A stretch of 64,000 bases of DNA from Cellulomonas sp. Leaf334 (GCF_001424195.1 NZ_LMOO01000001.1:1275199-1339198), one strand, 5' to 3'. Shown: positions 9,000 through 18,011, numbered from the stretch's first letter. Numbers and translations are program-made. The notes: generated by a model not told the origin, from the sequence alone.

Positions 9000-9715
9000 C
9001 CGTCCTCGACCTGCTCGAACCCGCCGAGCGCCTCGAGCCGATCCCCCCGGTGCTCGAGCTGCGCGGTGCTGCCCGGCAGTTCCCGGGCGACCCACCGGTC
9101 CACGCGCTGCACCCGGCCGACCTCGCGGTCGGGTCCGGCGACTACCTCTCGGTGGTCGGTCCGTCGGGCTCCGGCAAGTCCACGCTCCTGAACCTGCTCG
9201 GCCTGCTGGACAAGCCCACCGACGGCGAGTACCTGCTCGACGGCATCCCGACGGCCGGCGCCGGCGAGCGCGAGCGGGCTGCCCTGCGTGCCGGCCACAT
9301 CGGGTTCGTGTTCCAGGCGTTCCACCTCATGCCGCACCGGACGGTGCTGGAGAACGTCCTGCTCGCCACGCTGTACAGCGGGGTGCCGCGGGCGGAGCGG
9401 CGGGACCGCGCCCTGGCCGCGTTGGACCGGGTCGGGCTGAGCCACCGCATCGACTTCGTCCCGACCGTGCTGTCCGGTGGTGAGCGTCAGCGGGCCGCCG
9501 TCGCACGCGCGGTCGTCGCGCAGCCTCGCGTGCTGCTGGCCGACGAGCCGACGGGCAACCTCGACTCGGAGAGCTCGGCGAGCGTGCTCGACCTGTTCGA
9601 CGAGCTCCACGCGGGGGGTCTGACGCTGCTGGTCATCACGCATGACGACGAGGTGTCCGCGCGCGCGGAGCGCCGGGTCCGGATCGCCGACGGGTACCTG
9701 CGGGAGATCCCGTGA
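8996..9715 (+). CDS. MacB-type ABC transporter ATP-binding protein 2
   Basis: A 239-residue LolD/MacB-type ATPase with Walker A GPSGSGKST, Q-loop FVFQAFHLMP, signature LSGGERQRAAVARAV, Walker B VLLADEPTGNLD and the switch His in VITHD. It pairs with the permease immediately downstream and is the second such ATPase in 5 kb. GTG start, overlapping the adaptor stop; its stop overlaps the next start (GTGA). It is clearly homologous to the ATPase at 4104 but lacks that protein's long tail. Confidence 0.93.
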   Translation: MTVLDLLEPAERLEPIPPVLELRGAARQFPGDPPVHALHPADLAVGSGDYLSVVGPSGSGKSTLLNLLGLLDKPTDGEYLLDGIPTAGAGERERAALRAGHIGFVFQAFHLMPHRTVLENVLLATLYSGVPRAERRDRALAALDRVGLSHRIDFVPTVLSGGERQRAAVARAVVAQPRVLLADEPTGNLDSESSASVLDLFDELHAGGLTLLVITHDDEVSARAERRVRIADGYLREIP

Positions 9716-10959
9716 CCGCGGTGACCGAGCGCGTGGCGCGGTCCGACAGGTTCGGGCTGCGCGACCTGCTCGCCGAGGCCGCTGCCGGGATCGGCGCCCG
9801 GCCGGGACGGCTGCTCCTGACCATCCTGGGCACCGTGCTCGGCATCGCCTCGGTCGTGGTGACCATCGGGCTGGCGCAGACCGCGTCGGGGCAGATCAAC
9901 AAGCAGTTCGACGCGGTCGCGGCCACGCAGGCGGTGGCCAAGCCCGAGACCAGCAACGGCTGGGACGGGTCCGCGCGCGCCCTCGGGTCGCTGCCGTGGG
10001 ACGCGTCGGCCCGCGCCGAACGGCTCGCGGGCGTCGAGGCCGCCGGGACCTTCTCGACGGTGGATGTCGGCGGCGCGGAGATCACCGCGGTGCCCGTGCA
10101 CGACCCGTCGGCCGCCCGTACCGTCGCGCCGGACGTCGTCGCGACGTCGCCGGGGGCACTCGAGGCCGTCCGTGGACGCATCGTCCAGGGCCGCTACTTC
10201 GACGCGGGTCACGACGCCCGCGCCGACCGCGTCGTCGTGCTGGGTGTCACCGCCGCCGAGCGCCTCGGCGTCGTCCGGGTCGACCGGCAGCCGTCGATCT
10301 TCATCGGCGACCGCGCGTACCAGGTCATCGGCATCGTCGACGACGTGCAGCGACGGTCCGACGTGCTCTCGTCGGTGCTGATGCCCGAGGGGACCGCCCG
10401 GGCGGACTTCGCGCTGGTGTCACCGGACGAGCTGCACCTGCACCTCGCGGTCGGCGCCGGTCCTGTGGTCGGCAGCCAGCTGGCGACCGCCCTGAGCCCG
10501 AACGCGCCCGAGACGATCGACGTCCAGACCCCGCCCGCGACCTCCACGGTGCGGCAGAGCGTGCAGGCGGACGTGAACACGATCTTCCTGGCCCTCGGCG
10601 GTGTGGCGCTGCTGATCGGTGGCGTCGGGATCGCGAACGTGACCCTGTTGTCGGTGCTGGAGCGCGTCGGCGAGATCGGTCTGCGGCGGGCGCTCGGCGC
10701 GACGCGGCGGGACATCGGTGCGCAGTTCATGGTCGAGTCGGTGGTGGTCGGCCTGCTCGGCGGGATGCTGGGCGCCGCGCTCGGGGTCGCCGTCGTCGTC
10801 GGGGTCAGCGCCGCCCAGGAGTGGACGCCCATCCTCGACCTGCGGATGGTCGGCGTCGCCGCCCTGGCGGGTGGGGTGATCGGTCTGCTGGCCGGGCTCT
10901 ACCCGTCGCTCAAGGCCGCGTCGATCGAGCCCATCGCGGCGCTGCGTGGGGGCGTCTGA
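9712..10959 (+). CDS. MacB-type ABC transporter permease 2
   Basis: A 415-residue FtsX/MacB-family permease with the usual arrangement: an N-terminal membrane segment (LLLTILGTVLGIASVVVTIGL), a large extracytoplasmic domain, and three C-terminal segments around VALLIGGVGIANVTLLSV, VVGLLGGMLGAALGVAVV and VAALAGGVIGLLAGLYPSL. The loop VGEIGLRRALGATRRDIG is the MacB family mark. It forms one exporter unit with the adaptor and ATPase upstream. Its last 61 bases overlap, tail to tail, the end of the regulator gene on the other strand. Confidence 0.9.
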   Translation: MTAVTERVARSDRFGLRDLLAEAAAGIGARPGRLLLTILGTVLGIASVVVTIGLAQTASGQINKQFDAVAATQAVAKPETSNGWDGSARALGSLPWDASARAERLAGVEAAGTFSTVDVGGAEITAVPVHDPSAARTVAPDVVATSPGALEAVRGRIVQGRYFDAGHDARADRVVVLGVTAAERLGVVRVDRQPSIFIGDRAYQVIGIVDDVQRRSDVLSSVLMPEGTARADFALVSPDELHLHLAVGAGPVVGSQLATALSPNAPETIDVQTPPATSTVRQSVQADVNTIFLALGGVALLIGGVGIANVTLLSVLERVGEIGLRRALGATRRDIGAQFMVESVVVGLLGGMLGAALGVAVVVGVSAAQEWTPILDLRMVGVAALAGGVIGLLAGLYPSLKAASIEPIAALRGGV

Positions 10960-11465
10960 CGCGTCATGTCCTCGTGCAGCGCCCAGAACACGGAGTAGGG
11001 CGTCCCGTCCGCGGTGGGCGGCCGACCTGCGAAGTCGTCGAGCACGTCGCCGATCCGGGCGATCAGCTCCTCGAACCCCGCAGGGTCGAGCCGCAGGCCC
11101 AGACGGGTGGCGATGACGTCCTGCGAGTCGACGAGCGCGACCTCCTCGAGGAACGTGTCGATGAGGATGCGGCTCATGCCCGGCCCGCCGGGGGTGCGCC
11201 ACGACTTGCCGGTGGACCGGTACGGCACCTCGCGGGACCCGCGGGTACCCCGCCGCGCGGGCTGCGCCACGAGGAAGCCGCGGTCGACGAGGGTGCGGAC
11301 GTGGTGCAGGACGGTCGCCGGGTTGCGGCCCAGGCGCTCGGCGATCTCACGGTTCGTGAGGGCATCGTCCAGGCACAGCCGCAGGATGCGGATGCGGACC
11401 GTGCTCGCGAGGGCGCGCGCGTCGGCGTCGATGTCGGCCGTGTCACGGGTCGCAGGCTCGGTCAT
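10899..11465 (-). CDS. ArsR-like winged-helix transcriptional regulator
   Basis: A 188-residue regulator. Residues about 15-75 form a winged helix of the ArsR/HTH_20 kind (LASTVRIRILRLCLDDALTNREI, then AERLGRNPATVLHHVRTLVDRGFL). The C-terminal half is a small helical domain that probably senses a ligand or mediates dimerisation. It is divergent from the MFS exporter gene, and the shared intergenic region holds a perfect inverted repeat, so it most likely represses that exporter and itself. The ATG at 11465 has an AGGA ribosome site. Longer readings of this frame run through the MFS gene and are not real. Confidence 0.88.
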   Translation of the reverse strand: MTEPATRDTADIDADARALASTVRIRILRLCLDDALTNREIAERLGRNPATVLHHVRTLVDRGFLVAQPARRGTRGSREVPYRSTGKSWRTPGGPGMSRILIDTFLEEVALVDSQDVIATRLGLRLDPAGFEELIARIGDVLDDFAGRPPTADGTPYSVFWALHEDMTRQTPPRSAAMGSIDAALSDG

Positions 11466-11483
11466 GGGTCGATCCTCGCACAG

Positions 11484-11503
11484 TGATTGACATTTCCCAA
11501 TCA
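11484..11503 (+). promoter_or_regulatory. Operator palindrome between ArsR-like gene and MFS gene
   Basis: TGATTG, 8 spacer bases, then CAATCA form a perfect 6-bp inverted repeat at 11484-11489 and 11498-11503. It overlaps a TTGACA -35 box at 11487-11492. Bound repressor would block the MFS promoter. The natural candidate binder is the adjacent ArsR-like protein. Confidence 0.65.
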
Positions 11504-11522
11504 GTTGTCGATGCTGGGCCGC
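11487..11522 (+). promoter_or_regulatory. Promoter of the MFS exporter, probably leaderless
   Basis: A -35 box TTGACA (11487-11492) and a -10-like GATGCT (11510-11515) are separated by 17 bases. The expected start of transcription, about 7 bases after the -10, coincides with the GTG start codon at 11523, and no ribosome site is present. Confidence 0.55.
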
Positions 11523-12791
11523 GTGAGCACCTCCGACGCCACGACCCGCCGGTCGCTGATCCACCACCCGGACTTCCGCCGGCTCTGGACCGGTGACGCC
11601 TTCGGCCAGCTGGGCGCGCAGCTGACGGCCCTGGTGCTGCCGATCTTCGCGGTCCAGCAGCTCGCCGCGACCGAGTGGGAGATGGGCGTCCTCAACGCCG
11701 CCGAGTACGCCGCGTTCCTCGTCATCGGCCTGCCCGCCGGCGCGTGGGTGGACCGCATGCGCAAGCGGCGCGTGCTCGTCGTCGCGGACCTCGTGCGTGC
11801 CGCCGTGCTGGCCACCGTCGTCGTGACCGCGGCCACGGGACACGCCACGGTCCCCCTGCTGATCGTTGCTGCGCTGATCGTCAGCGTCGCCACCGTGTTC
11901 TTCGACGTGTCGCACCAGAGCTACATCCCCGGTCTCGTGGGCCTCGACCACCTCGTCGAGGGCAACTCCAAGCTGCAGGCGACCGCATCCGTCGCGCAGG
12001 TCGTGGGACCCGCGCTCGGTGGTCTGCTGCTGCGGGTCATCGCGGCACCGGCCCTCATCGCCGTGACGGTGGTGACCTACCTGATCTCGGCGTTCGCCGT
12101 CGGTCGGATCCGGCAGCAGGAGACCCCGCCGCACCCGGACACCCGTCGCCCGCTGCGCGTCGAGATCGCCGAGGGCCTGCGGTTCGTCGTCCATGAGCCG
12201 TACCTGCGCCGGATCGTCGCGTGCACGTCGCTGGCCAACTTCGCGAACGCCGTCGGCGGCGCCGTCCTCGTGATCTACGTGCTGCGCACCCTCGGTCTCG
12301 GCACGGCGGCCTACGGCGCCATCCTGTCCGCCGCCGCGGTCGGCGGTCTGGTCGGTGCCGTGGTCGCGGGCAGGCTCGCACAGTGGATCGGTGAGGGCCG
12401 GATCATCCCCCTGTCAGCGCTCGTCACGGCACCTGCGGCCGCGCTCACCCCGCTCGCCGCCACCGGTCTCGTCCCGGCGTGGCCACTGCTCATCGCAGGC
12501 GGAGCGACGTTCGGCTTCGCCGTCATCGTCTACAACGTCGCGCAGGTCAGCTTCCGGCAGCGTGTGTGCCCTCCCCCGCTGCTCGGCCGCATGAACGCCT
12601 CCGTGCGGTTCATCGTCTGGGGCTCGATGCCGATCGGCGGGCTGCTCGGCGGCTGGCTGGGCACCTCCCTCGGCGTGCTCCCGACGCTGTGGGTGTCCGT
12701 CGGCATCACCGCGCTCGCTGCGCTCCCCGTCGTCGTCTCTCCGCTGCTCCGGATGCGCGACCTGCCGGGCGCCCCCGCACTCGACGCCTGA
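11523..12791 (+). CDS. MFS family efflux transporter
   Basis: A 422-residue major-facilitator protein with about twelve hydrophobic segments. The cytoplasmic loop after segment 2 reads GAWVDRMRKRRVLVVADLVRA, the family's G-x-x-x-D-R-x-x-R-R motif. The N-terminal FRRLWTGDAFGQLGAQLTALVLP segment resembles the MFS_3 / enterobactin-exporter group. It probably exports a drug or small metabolite and is controlled by the divergent ArsR-like repressor. I place the start at GTG 11523 because the promoter geometry points to a leaderless message; ATG 11511 and TTG 11487 upstream would overlap the -10 and -35 boxes. Confidence 0.88.
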   Translation: MSTSDATTRRSLIHHPDFRRLWTGDAFGQLGAQLTALVLPIFAVQQLAATEWEMGVLNAAEYAAFLVIGLPAGAWVDRMRKRRVLVVADLVRAAVLATVVVTAATGHATVPLLIVAALIVSVATVFFDVSHQSYIPGLVGLDHLVEGNSKLQATASVAQVVGPALGGLLLRVIAAPALIAVTVVTYLISAFAVGRIRQQETPPHPDTRRPLRVEIAEGLRFVVHEPYLRRIVACTSLANFANAVGGAVLVIYVLRTLGLGTAAYGAILSAAAVGGLVGAVVAGRLAQWIGEGRIIPLSALVTAPAAALTPLAATGLVPAWPLLIAGGATFGFAVIVYNVAQVSFRQRVCPPPLLGRMNASVRFIVWGSMPIGGLLGGWLGTSLGVLPTLWVSVGITALAALPVVVSPLLRMRDLPGAPALDA

Positions 12792-12866
12792 ACCGCCGGA
12801 CGCGCGCCGTCGGCAGTCGCTAGGTTCGGACGGCACCCACCCCGACGCCGACCACGGAGGAGCCAC

Positions 12867-13766
12867 ATGCCGCACCGCCGCCGCGCCGTCGTCGTCGTCG
12901 CCACCCTCGCGGTGCTTGTCGGGGGGTGCACGCCGTCAGCCCCGTGGACGACCCCTGGGACCGCCGAGCCGTCCGCGAGCACCACGACCCGCACCCCCGT
13001 CCGCACCCCACGCCCACCCGGGCCCCTGTGGAGCTACCTCGAGCAGGTCGACGCCGTCTCGCAGGAGAACGAGGCCCGGATGCACCGGGAGTCCGAGGAC
13101 GTCATCGCGGAGTGCATGGCTGACGAGGGCTTCGAGTACTGGCCGCGGGAGCAGCCTGCCGAGTGGGACGAGTCGGAGCAGTACACCCTCGAGTACGCGC
13201 GGCAGTACGGCTACGGGTCGACGACCACTGTGCCGGAGCCCGAGCTGTCCGAGGCGGACCGCAAGAACGAGGAGTACCGGAGGTCGCTGTCGGCCAGCGC
13301 CGCGACGACGTACGACCAGGCCATGTGGGATCACACCGACTCCGAGGGGAACCCCGCCGGGTGCACGCAGGACGCCTGGGTCGCCGTGTACCAGGAGAGC
13401 AACTGGCAGGAGGACCCTGCCTTCGCCGACCTGCACGCCCAGTTCGAGGCCTGGTTGGTGGCGATGCTCCAGGATCCCCGGATGACCGAGGCCGCCACGG
13501 ACTGGTCCGCGTGCATGGCGGAGGCCGGGTACGACCTGGCCACACCGAGCGATGCCCAGGACAGCGTCATGGGCAACGGTGTGGTCACCCCGGAGAGGGA
13601 CGCGAAGGAGATCGACACCGCGGTCGCCGACCTCACCTGCCAGCTGGAGACCGACTACCAGACCTCGATGCTCGCGGCGCAGCACGTCATGGAGCAGGAG
13701 TTCGTCGACGCGCACCGGGACCAGCTCGAGGCCCTGGTGGACGCGCACGCCCTCGAGCAGGACTGA
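12867..13766 (+). CDS. Secreted lipoprotein 3 of a three-member paralogous family
   Basis: A 299-residue lipoprotein with lipobox LVGGC after a short hydrophobic segment, followed by a Ser/Thr/Pro-rich tether of about 35 residues. It carries the family motifs in order: IAECMADEGFEYWP, RQYGYG, a lone Gly-Cys, WSACMAEAGYDLATP, VADLTC and EFVDAHRDQLEAL. It is closer to lipoprotein 2 than to lipoprotein 1 in these motifs. It is encoded alone, with a GGAGGA ribosome site and a TAGGTT-like promoter element at about 12822. Function unknown; the family's co-location with two MacAB-like exporters is the only clue. Confidence 0.86.
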   Translation: MPHRRRAVVVVATLAVLVGGCTPSAPWTTPGTAEPSASTTTRTPVRTPRPPGPLWSYLEQVDAVSQENEARMHRESEDVIAECMADEGFEYWPREQPAEWDESEQYTLEYARQYGYGSTTTVPEPELSEADRKNEEYRRSLSASAATTYDQAMWDHTDSEGNPAGCTQDAWVAVYQESNWQEDPAFADLHAQFEAWLVAMLQDPRMTEAATDWSACMAEAGYDLATPSDAQDSVMGNGVVTPERDAKEIDTAVADLTCQLETDYQTSMLAAQHVMEQEFVDAHRDQLEALVDAHALEQD

Positions 13767-13769
13767 GCG

Positions 13770-14582
13770 TCAGAGGTCGTACTCGACCACCACGGGGGCG
13801 TGGTCCGAGAACCGCTCCGCGTAGGTGGCAGCCCGGTCGACGGTCGCACGCACGGCGGCGTCGGCCAGGTCCGGCGTGGCCAGCTGGTAGTCGATGCGCC
13901 AGCCCGCGTCATTGTCGAACGCCTTCCCGCGCCACGACCACCACGTGAACGGCCCCGGCCCCTCGCCGCCCAGCTTGCGGCCGAGGTCGTGCCAGCCCAG
14001 GTCGTCGAACCAGCGGTCCAGGTAGGCGCGCTCGCGCGGGAGGAACCCCGCGGACTTGAGGTTGCCCTTCCAGTTCCTGATGTCCGCCTCACGGTGCGCG
14101 ATGTTCACGTCCCCGGCGACGACCGCGTAACCGCCCTGCTCCGCGATCTCCGCCAGCCGGCCGGTGACGTGGTCGAGGAACGCGTACTTGTCATCCATCG
14201 ACGGCGTCCCTGCGGTGGCGGAGTGCAGGTACGTGGACACCACGGTGAGCGTCCGCGCCGGTGCGCCGTCGTGCGCGGGGAGCTCCAGGTCGGCCTCCAC
14301 CCAGCGCCCGGAGTCACCGGTCACGCCGGTCCCGAGCCCGATCCGGACGGCCCGCATCGGCAGCCTGCTCGCGATCGCGACACCCGCCCGGCCCTTGGTC
14401 TCGCTCGCCTCGTGCGCCAGGTCCCACTCCCCCGACGGTAGGTGGTCGGCCAGGATCTCGTCCGACGCCCGCACCTCCTGCAGCAGGATCACGTCGGGCT
14501 TCCGGGCCTCCAACCAGGTCCCCATCCCGCGCTTGTAGGCAGCCCGGATCCCGTTGACGTTCACGCTCGCGATGGTCAGCAC
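13770..14582 (-). CDS. xth: Exodeoxyribonuclease III (AP endonuclease)
   Basis: A 270-residue member of the exonuclease/endonuclease/phosphatase fold that nicks DNA at abasic sites in base-excision repair. N-terminal ASVNVNGIRAA, the metal-binding Glu in ILLQEVRA, the YLHSATAG segment, GDVNIAHREADIRN (catalytic Asp and Asn), the conserved WTWW-like FTWWSWRGKAF and the terminal SDHAPVVVEY with its catalytic His are all present. I chose the GTG start because it places VLTIASVNVNGIR at the N-terminus, as in homologues. A GAAGAT element 6 bases upstream suggests a leaderless message. Confidence 0.93.
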   Translation of the reverse strand: MLTIASVNVNGIRAAYKRGMGTWLEARKPDVILLQEVRASDEILADHLPSGEWDLAHEASETKGRAGVAIASRLPMRAVRIGLGTGVTGDSGRWVEADLELPAHDGAPARTLTVVSTYLHSATAGTPSMDDKYAFLDHVTGRLAEIAEQGGYAVVAGDVNIAHREADIRNWKGNLKSAGFLPRERAYLDRWFDDLGWHDLGRKLGGEGPGPFTWWSWRGKAFDNDAGWRIDYQLATPDLADAAVRATVDRAATYAERFSDHAPVVVEYDL

Positions 14583-14659
14583 GCATCGATCTTCCCAGGC
14601 ACCGTCGACACAACCGTCCGTCGTCCACGCCGATGGTCGGCGCGCTCCGGCGCCCGACG

Positions 14660-15178
14660 TCAGGCGTCGAGGTCCGCGAGGACGTCCAGCAGACCGGCCG
14701 CGGCGCGACGCCGCGACACGTCGCCCGAGCGCATCCAGCTGTTCGCCAGCGGAGCCAGTGCGCGTGCTGCCTGGGCAGTCGCACCTGCCAGGTCGCACTC
14801 GGCGCCATCCGGTCCCGTGAAGGCGGGTTCGTCGAACGTCCAGGAGACGCAGTCGGTCAGAGCCTCCATGCCTGCCGCCCCTCCGGCGCCGAGATGCGGG
14901 ACGAGGCGTGCGAGGAGACGTGCACCGGGGGCCATCGCGGCGTGCGGGGTTCCGCTGTGGTTGTGGCCGACGGCGTCGAGGAACAGGTTGTAGGCGTCGT
15001 CCGCCTGCCTGGGCGTCGACGCCTTCGCGAATGCCTCGAAGGCGGGAACGACGCGCGAGCTGTCGTAGGCGGACCGCCGGTGCGGCAGCGGCATCGCCCA
15101 TGCCTGCCAGTCCGCACGGCGGACCTCAGTCAGGACCGACTCGAGCGACTCCGACGGGGTGTTCAGAGCGACCTCCAC
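14660..15178 (-). CDS. Hypothetical protein, helical
   Basis: A 172-residue protein without a signal peptide or membrane segment and rich in Ala and Leu, with a run of predicted helices. It has good actinobacterial codon use and lies between xth and a VOC gene on the same strand. I do not recognise the family. The paired HNHSGTPHAAMAPGARLLARL and C-terminal RSGDVSRRRAAAGLLDVLADL segments look like helical repeats of the HEAT kind, but this is weak. The GTG start is the longest option; no clear ribosome site. Confidence 0.6.
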   Translation of the reverse strand: MEVALNTPSESLESVLTEVRRADWQAWAMPLPHRRSAYDSSRVVPAFEAFAKASTPRQADDAYNLFLDAVGHNHSGTPHAAMAPGARLLARLVPHLGAGGAAGMEALTDCVSWTFDEPAFTGPDGAECDLAGATAQAARALAPLANSWMRSGDVSRRRAAAGLLDVLADLDA

Positions 15179-15224
15179 GACTCACCGTGCTCCACGACGG
15201 ACAGTCTGCCGCGCGGGGCCTCGA

Positions 15225-15704
15225 TCAGTCCCCCCGGTACGCGGCCTCGAGGGCGGCGACGTCGAGCTTGCCCATCGTCAGCATCGCGGCCATGGCGCGC
15301 GCGACACCCTCGGCGTCCGGGCGGGACATCACGTCGTCCAGCTGCACGGGGACCACCTGCCAGGAGACCCCGAACTTGTCGACGAGCCACCCGCACTGGC
15401 TCGGCCGGCCGCCGTCGGCGGTCAGGACCTCCCAGTAGTGGTCGACCTCGGCCTGGTCGGCGCAGTCGAGGACGAACGAGAACGCCTCGTCGAGCGTGAA
15501 CACGGGGCCGGCGTTGAGGAACGTCGCCCGCATGCCGTCGATGGTCAGCTCGACGATGAACTCGGTGCCCTCAGCGACGCCCGGCGTGCCCGGTGGCGCC
15601 GTCACGACCGAGTGGACGACGGTGTTCGGGATCACCGAAGCGTAGAACCGCGCGGCGGACACGGCCTGGTCGTCGAACCAGAGGTGCGGGCGGACGATGC
15701 CCAT
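15225..15704 (-). CDS. VOC-superfamily protein, PhnB-like
   Basis: A 159-residue glyoxalase/bleomycin-resistance-fold protein of the PhnB/3-demethylubiquinone-methyltransferase-like group. The opening HLWFDDQAVSAARFYASVIPN, the FILNAGPVFTLDEAFSF-like middle and GGRPSQCGWLVDKFGVSWQVVP are characteristic of this group. Such proteins are cytosolic and often of unknown substrate. The ATG at 15704 has a GAGGAG ribosome site, so the longer upstream reading is rejected. It precedes folD by 69 bases but is transcribed in the same direction downstream of it. Confidence 0.85.
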   Translation of the reverse strand: MGIVRPHLWFDDQAVSAARFYASVIPNTVVHSVVTAPPGTPGVAEGTEFIVELTIDGMRATFLNAGPVFTLDEAFSFVLDCADQAEVDHYWEVLTADGGRPSQCGWLVDKFGVSWQVVPVQLDDVMSRPDAEGVARAMAAMLTMGKLDVAALEAAYRGD

Positions 15705-15773
15705 GGCGGGCTCCTCTCCGACGACCGGGGCCGGCCGTCCTCTCGACAGCCTGGCCCCGGTCACGAAGGTTTG

Positions 15774-16655
15774 TCAGCCCAGCAGTCGTTCCGCGGTGTC
15801 GACCACGTTGCTCAGCAGCATCGCGCGTGTCATCGGACCCACCCCGCCGGGGTTGGGCGACACCCACGAGGCGACCTCGCGCACGCCGGGGTCGACGTCG
15901 CCGACGACACGGCTCTTGCCGGTCTCCGCGTCCGTCGACCGGGAGACGCCGACGTCGATGACGACCGCGCCCGGCTTGATGATGTCCGCCGTGATGATCC
16001 CCGGCACCCCGGCGGCCGCGATGACCACGTCGGCGTTCCGGGTGTGCTCCGCGAGGTCCTCGGTGCCCGTGTGCGTGAGCGTCACGGTCGCGTTGATCTC
16101 GCGGCGGGTGAGCAGCAGCCCGATCGAGCGGCCCACGGTGACCCCGCGACCCACGATCACGACGTCCGCACCCCGCAGGTCGATGTCGTGCCGCAGGAGC
16201 AGGTCGATGATGCCCCGCGGCGTGCACGGCAGCGGTGAGGTCACCGGCTCGTTGACCCGCAGGACCAGGCGCCCGAGATTGGTCGGGTGCAGCCCGTCGG
16301 CGTCCTTGTCGGGGTCGACGAGCTCGAGCACCCGGTTGGCGTCGATGCCCTTCGGCAGCGGCAGCTGCACGATGAACCCGGTGCACTCCGGGTCCTCGTT
16401 GAGGCGCTGCACCGCCGCCTCGATCTCGTCCTGCGTGGCCGTGGCCGGCAGGTCCTCACGGATCGAGGCGATGCCCACCTCGGCACAGTCCTTGTGCTTG
16501 CCGGCGACGTACCAGCGCGAGCCGGGGTCGTCACCGACGAGCAGCGTGCCCAGCCCGGGGCGGACGCCCCGGGCCGCGAGCGCGACGACCCGTTCGGTCA
16601 GCTCGGCCTTGATCCGGGCCGCGGTGGCGGTCCCGTCGAGGAGCTGGGCCGTCAT
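15774..16655 (-). CDS. folD: Bifunctional methylenetetrahydrofolate dehydrogenase/cyclohydrolase
   Basis: A 293-residue FolD that interconverts 5,10-methylene-, methenyl- and 10-formyl-tetrahydrofolate with NADP. The catalytic [14 protein letters not shown] segment, the substrate loop [13 protein letters not shown], the dinucleotide-binding [16 protein letters not shown] and the C-terminal [10 protein letters not shown] are intact. It is downstream of glyA with a one-base TGATG overlap, so serine-derived one-carbon units feed straight into 10-formyl-THF for purine synthesis. It probably shares the ZTP riboswitch control of glyA. Confidence 0.97.
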   Translation of the reverse strand: MTAQLLDGTATAARIKAELTERVVALAARGVRPGLGTLLVGDDPGSRWYVAGKHKDCAEVGIASIREDLPATATQDEIEAAVQRLNEDPECTGFIVQLPLPKGIDANRVLELVDPDKDADGLHPTNLGRLVLRVNEPVTSPLPCTPRGIIDLLLRHDIDLRGADVVIVGRGVTVGRSIGLLLTRREINATVTLTHTGTEDLAEHTRNADVVIAAAGVPGIITADIIKPGAVVIDVGVSRSTDAETGKSRVVGDVDPGVREVASWVSPNPGGVGPMTRAMLLSNVVDTAERLLG

Positions 16656-17944
16656 CAGTACTGCTGGAGGTCGGAGTACAGCGGGAAGCCGTCGGTCAGC
16701 TTGAGCACCCGGGCCTTGAGCGCCGCGACGTCCGTGGCGGCACCGTTGATCAGCGCGGTCGCGATGATGTCCGCGACCTCGGTGAACTCGACGTCGCCGA
16801 AGCCGCGCGTGGCCAGCGCGGGCGTGCCGATGCGCAGGCCCGAGGTGACGCGCGGGGGCCGCGGGTCGAACGGGACGGCGTTGCGGTTCACGGTGATGCC
16901 GGCCGAGTGCAGGAGGTCCTCGGCCTGCTGGCCGTCCAGGTCGGAGTGCCGCAGGTCGACCAGGACCAGGTGCACGTCGGTGCCGCCCGTGAGGACGGAG
17001 ACCCCGGCCGCGGCGACGTCCGGCGCGGAGAGCCGCTCGGCGATCAGGCGGGCACCGTCGAGCGTGCGCTGCTGACGGTCCTTGAACTCCTCGCTCGCGG
17101 CCACCTTGAACGCGACGGCCTTGGCGGCGATCACGTGCATGAGCGGACCGCCCTGCTGGCCGGGGAACACGGCCGAGTCGATCTTCTTGGCGTACTCCTC
17201 ACGGCTCAGGATGAAGCCCGAGCGCGGGCCGCCGATCGTCTTGTGCACCGTGGAGGACACGACGTCCGAGTGCGGCACGGGGCTCGGGTGCAGGTCCGCG
17301 GCCACCAGGCCGGCGAAGTGCGCCATGTCGACCCAGAGCTTGGCACCGACCTCGTCGGCGATGGACCGGAACGCCGCGAAGTCGAGCTGGCGCGGGTACG
17401 CGGACCAGCCGCCGATGATGACGTCGGGACGCTGCTCGAGCGCCTTCTCCCGGACGACGTCCATGTCCACCAGGAACGTCTGGGGGTCCACGCCGTAGGC
17501 GCCGACCTGGTAGAGCTTGCCGGAGAAGTTGATCTTCATGCCGTGCGTGAGGTGGCCGCCGTGCGCCAGCTCGAGGCCGAGGATCTTGTCGCCCGCGTTG
17601 ATCAGGGCGTGCAGCACGGCGGCGTTGGCCGTCGCACCGGAGTGGGGCTGGACGTTGGCGTGCTCGGCGCCGAACAGCTCCTTGGCGCGGGCGATCGCGA
17701 TGGTCTCCGCGATGTCGACCTGCTCGCAGCCGCCGTAGTAGCGACGGCCCGGGTAGCCCTCGGCGTACTTGTTGGTCAGCACGGAGCCCTGCGCCTGCAG
17801 GACCGCGCGGGGGACGAAGTTCTCGCTCGCGATCATCTCGAGCGTGCCCTGCTGGCGGGCGAGCTCGCCGTCGAGGACGGCGGCGATCTCCGGGTCCAGC
17901 TGGGCGATGTTCTGATCCATCAGAGGGATCTGGTCGGCGCTCAT
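16655..17944 (-). CDS. glyA: Serine hydroxymethyltransferase
   Basis: A 429-residue PLP enzyme converting serine and THF to glycine and methylene-THF. The N-terminal [52 protein letters not shown] and the PLP-lysine region [19 protein letters not shown] are all intact. The start at 17944 gives the usual [21 protein letters not shown]-terminus. The gene sits behind a ZTP riboswitch and is coupled to folD. This arrangement raises formyl-THF supply when purine synthesis stalls for lack of 10-formyl-THF and the intermediate ZMP/ZTP builds up. Confidence 0.97.
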   Translation of the reverse strand: MSADQIPLMDQNIAQLDPEIAAVLDGELARQQGTLEMIASENFVPRAVLQAQGSVLTNKYAEGYPGRRYYGGCEQVDIAETIAIARAKELFGAEHANVQPHSGATANAAVLHALINAGDKILGLELAHGGHLTHGMKINFSGKLYQVGAYGVDPQTFLVDMDVVREKALEQRPDVIIGGWSAYPRQLDFAAFRSIADEVGAKLWVDMAHFAGLVAADLHPSPVPHSDVVSSTVHKTIGGPRSGFILSREEYAKKIDSAVFPGQQGGPLMHVIAAKAVAFKVAASEEFKDRQQRTLDGARLIAERLSAPDVAAAGVSVLTGGTDVHLVLVDLRHSDLDGQQAEDLLHSAGITVNRNAVPFDPRPPRVTSGLRIGTPALATRGFGDVEFTEVADIIATALINGAATDVAALKARVLKLTDGFPLYSDLQQY

Positions 17945-18011
17945 GAAGCACTCCTGTCGGCAGTCAGCGTGTACGCGCGCGTCCGGCACCCGCACACTCG
18001 TGTGTGGTGAC

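Noticed and set aside
11487..11522. Starting the MFS protein at TTG 11487 or ATG 11511
   Set aside because: Those codons lie in the -35 and -10 boxes of the predicted promoter, and homologues begin near the GTG at 11523.
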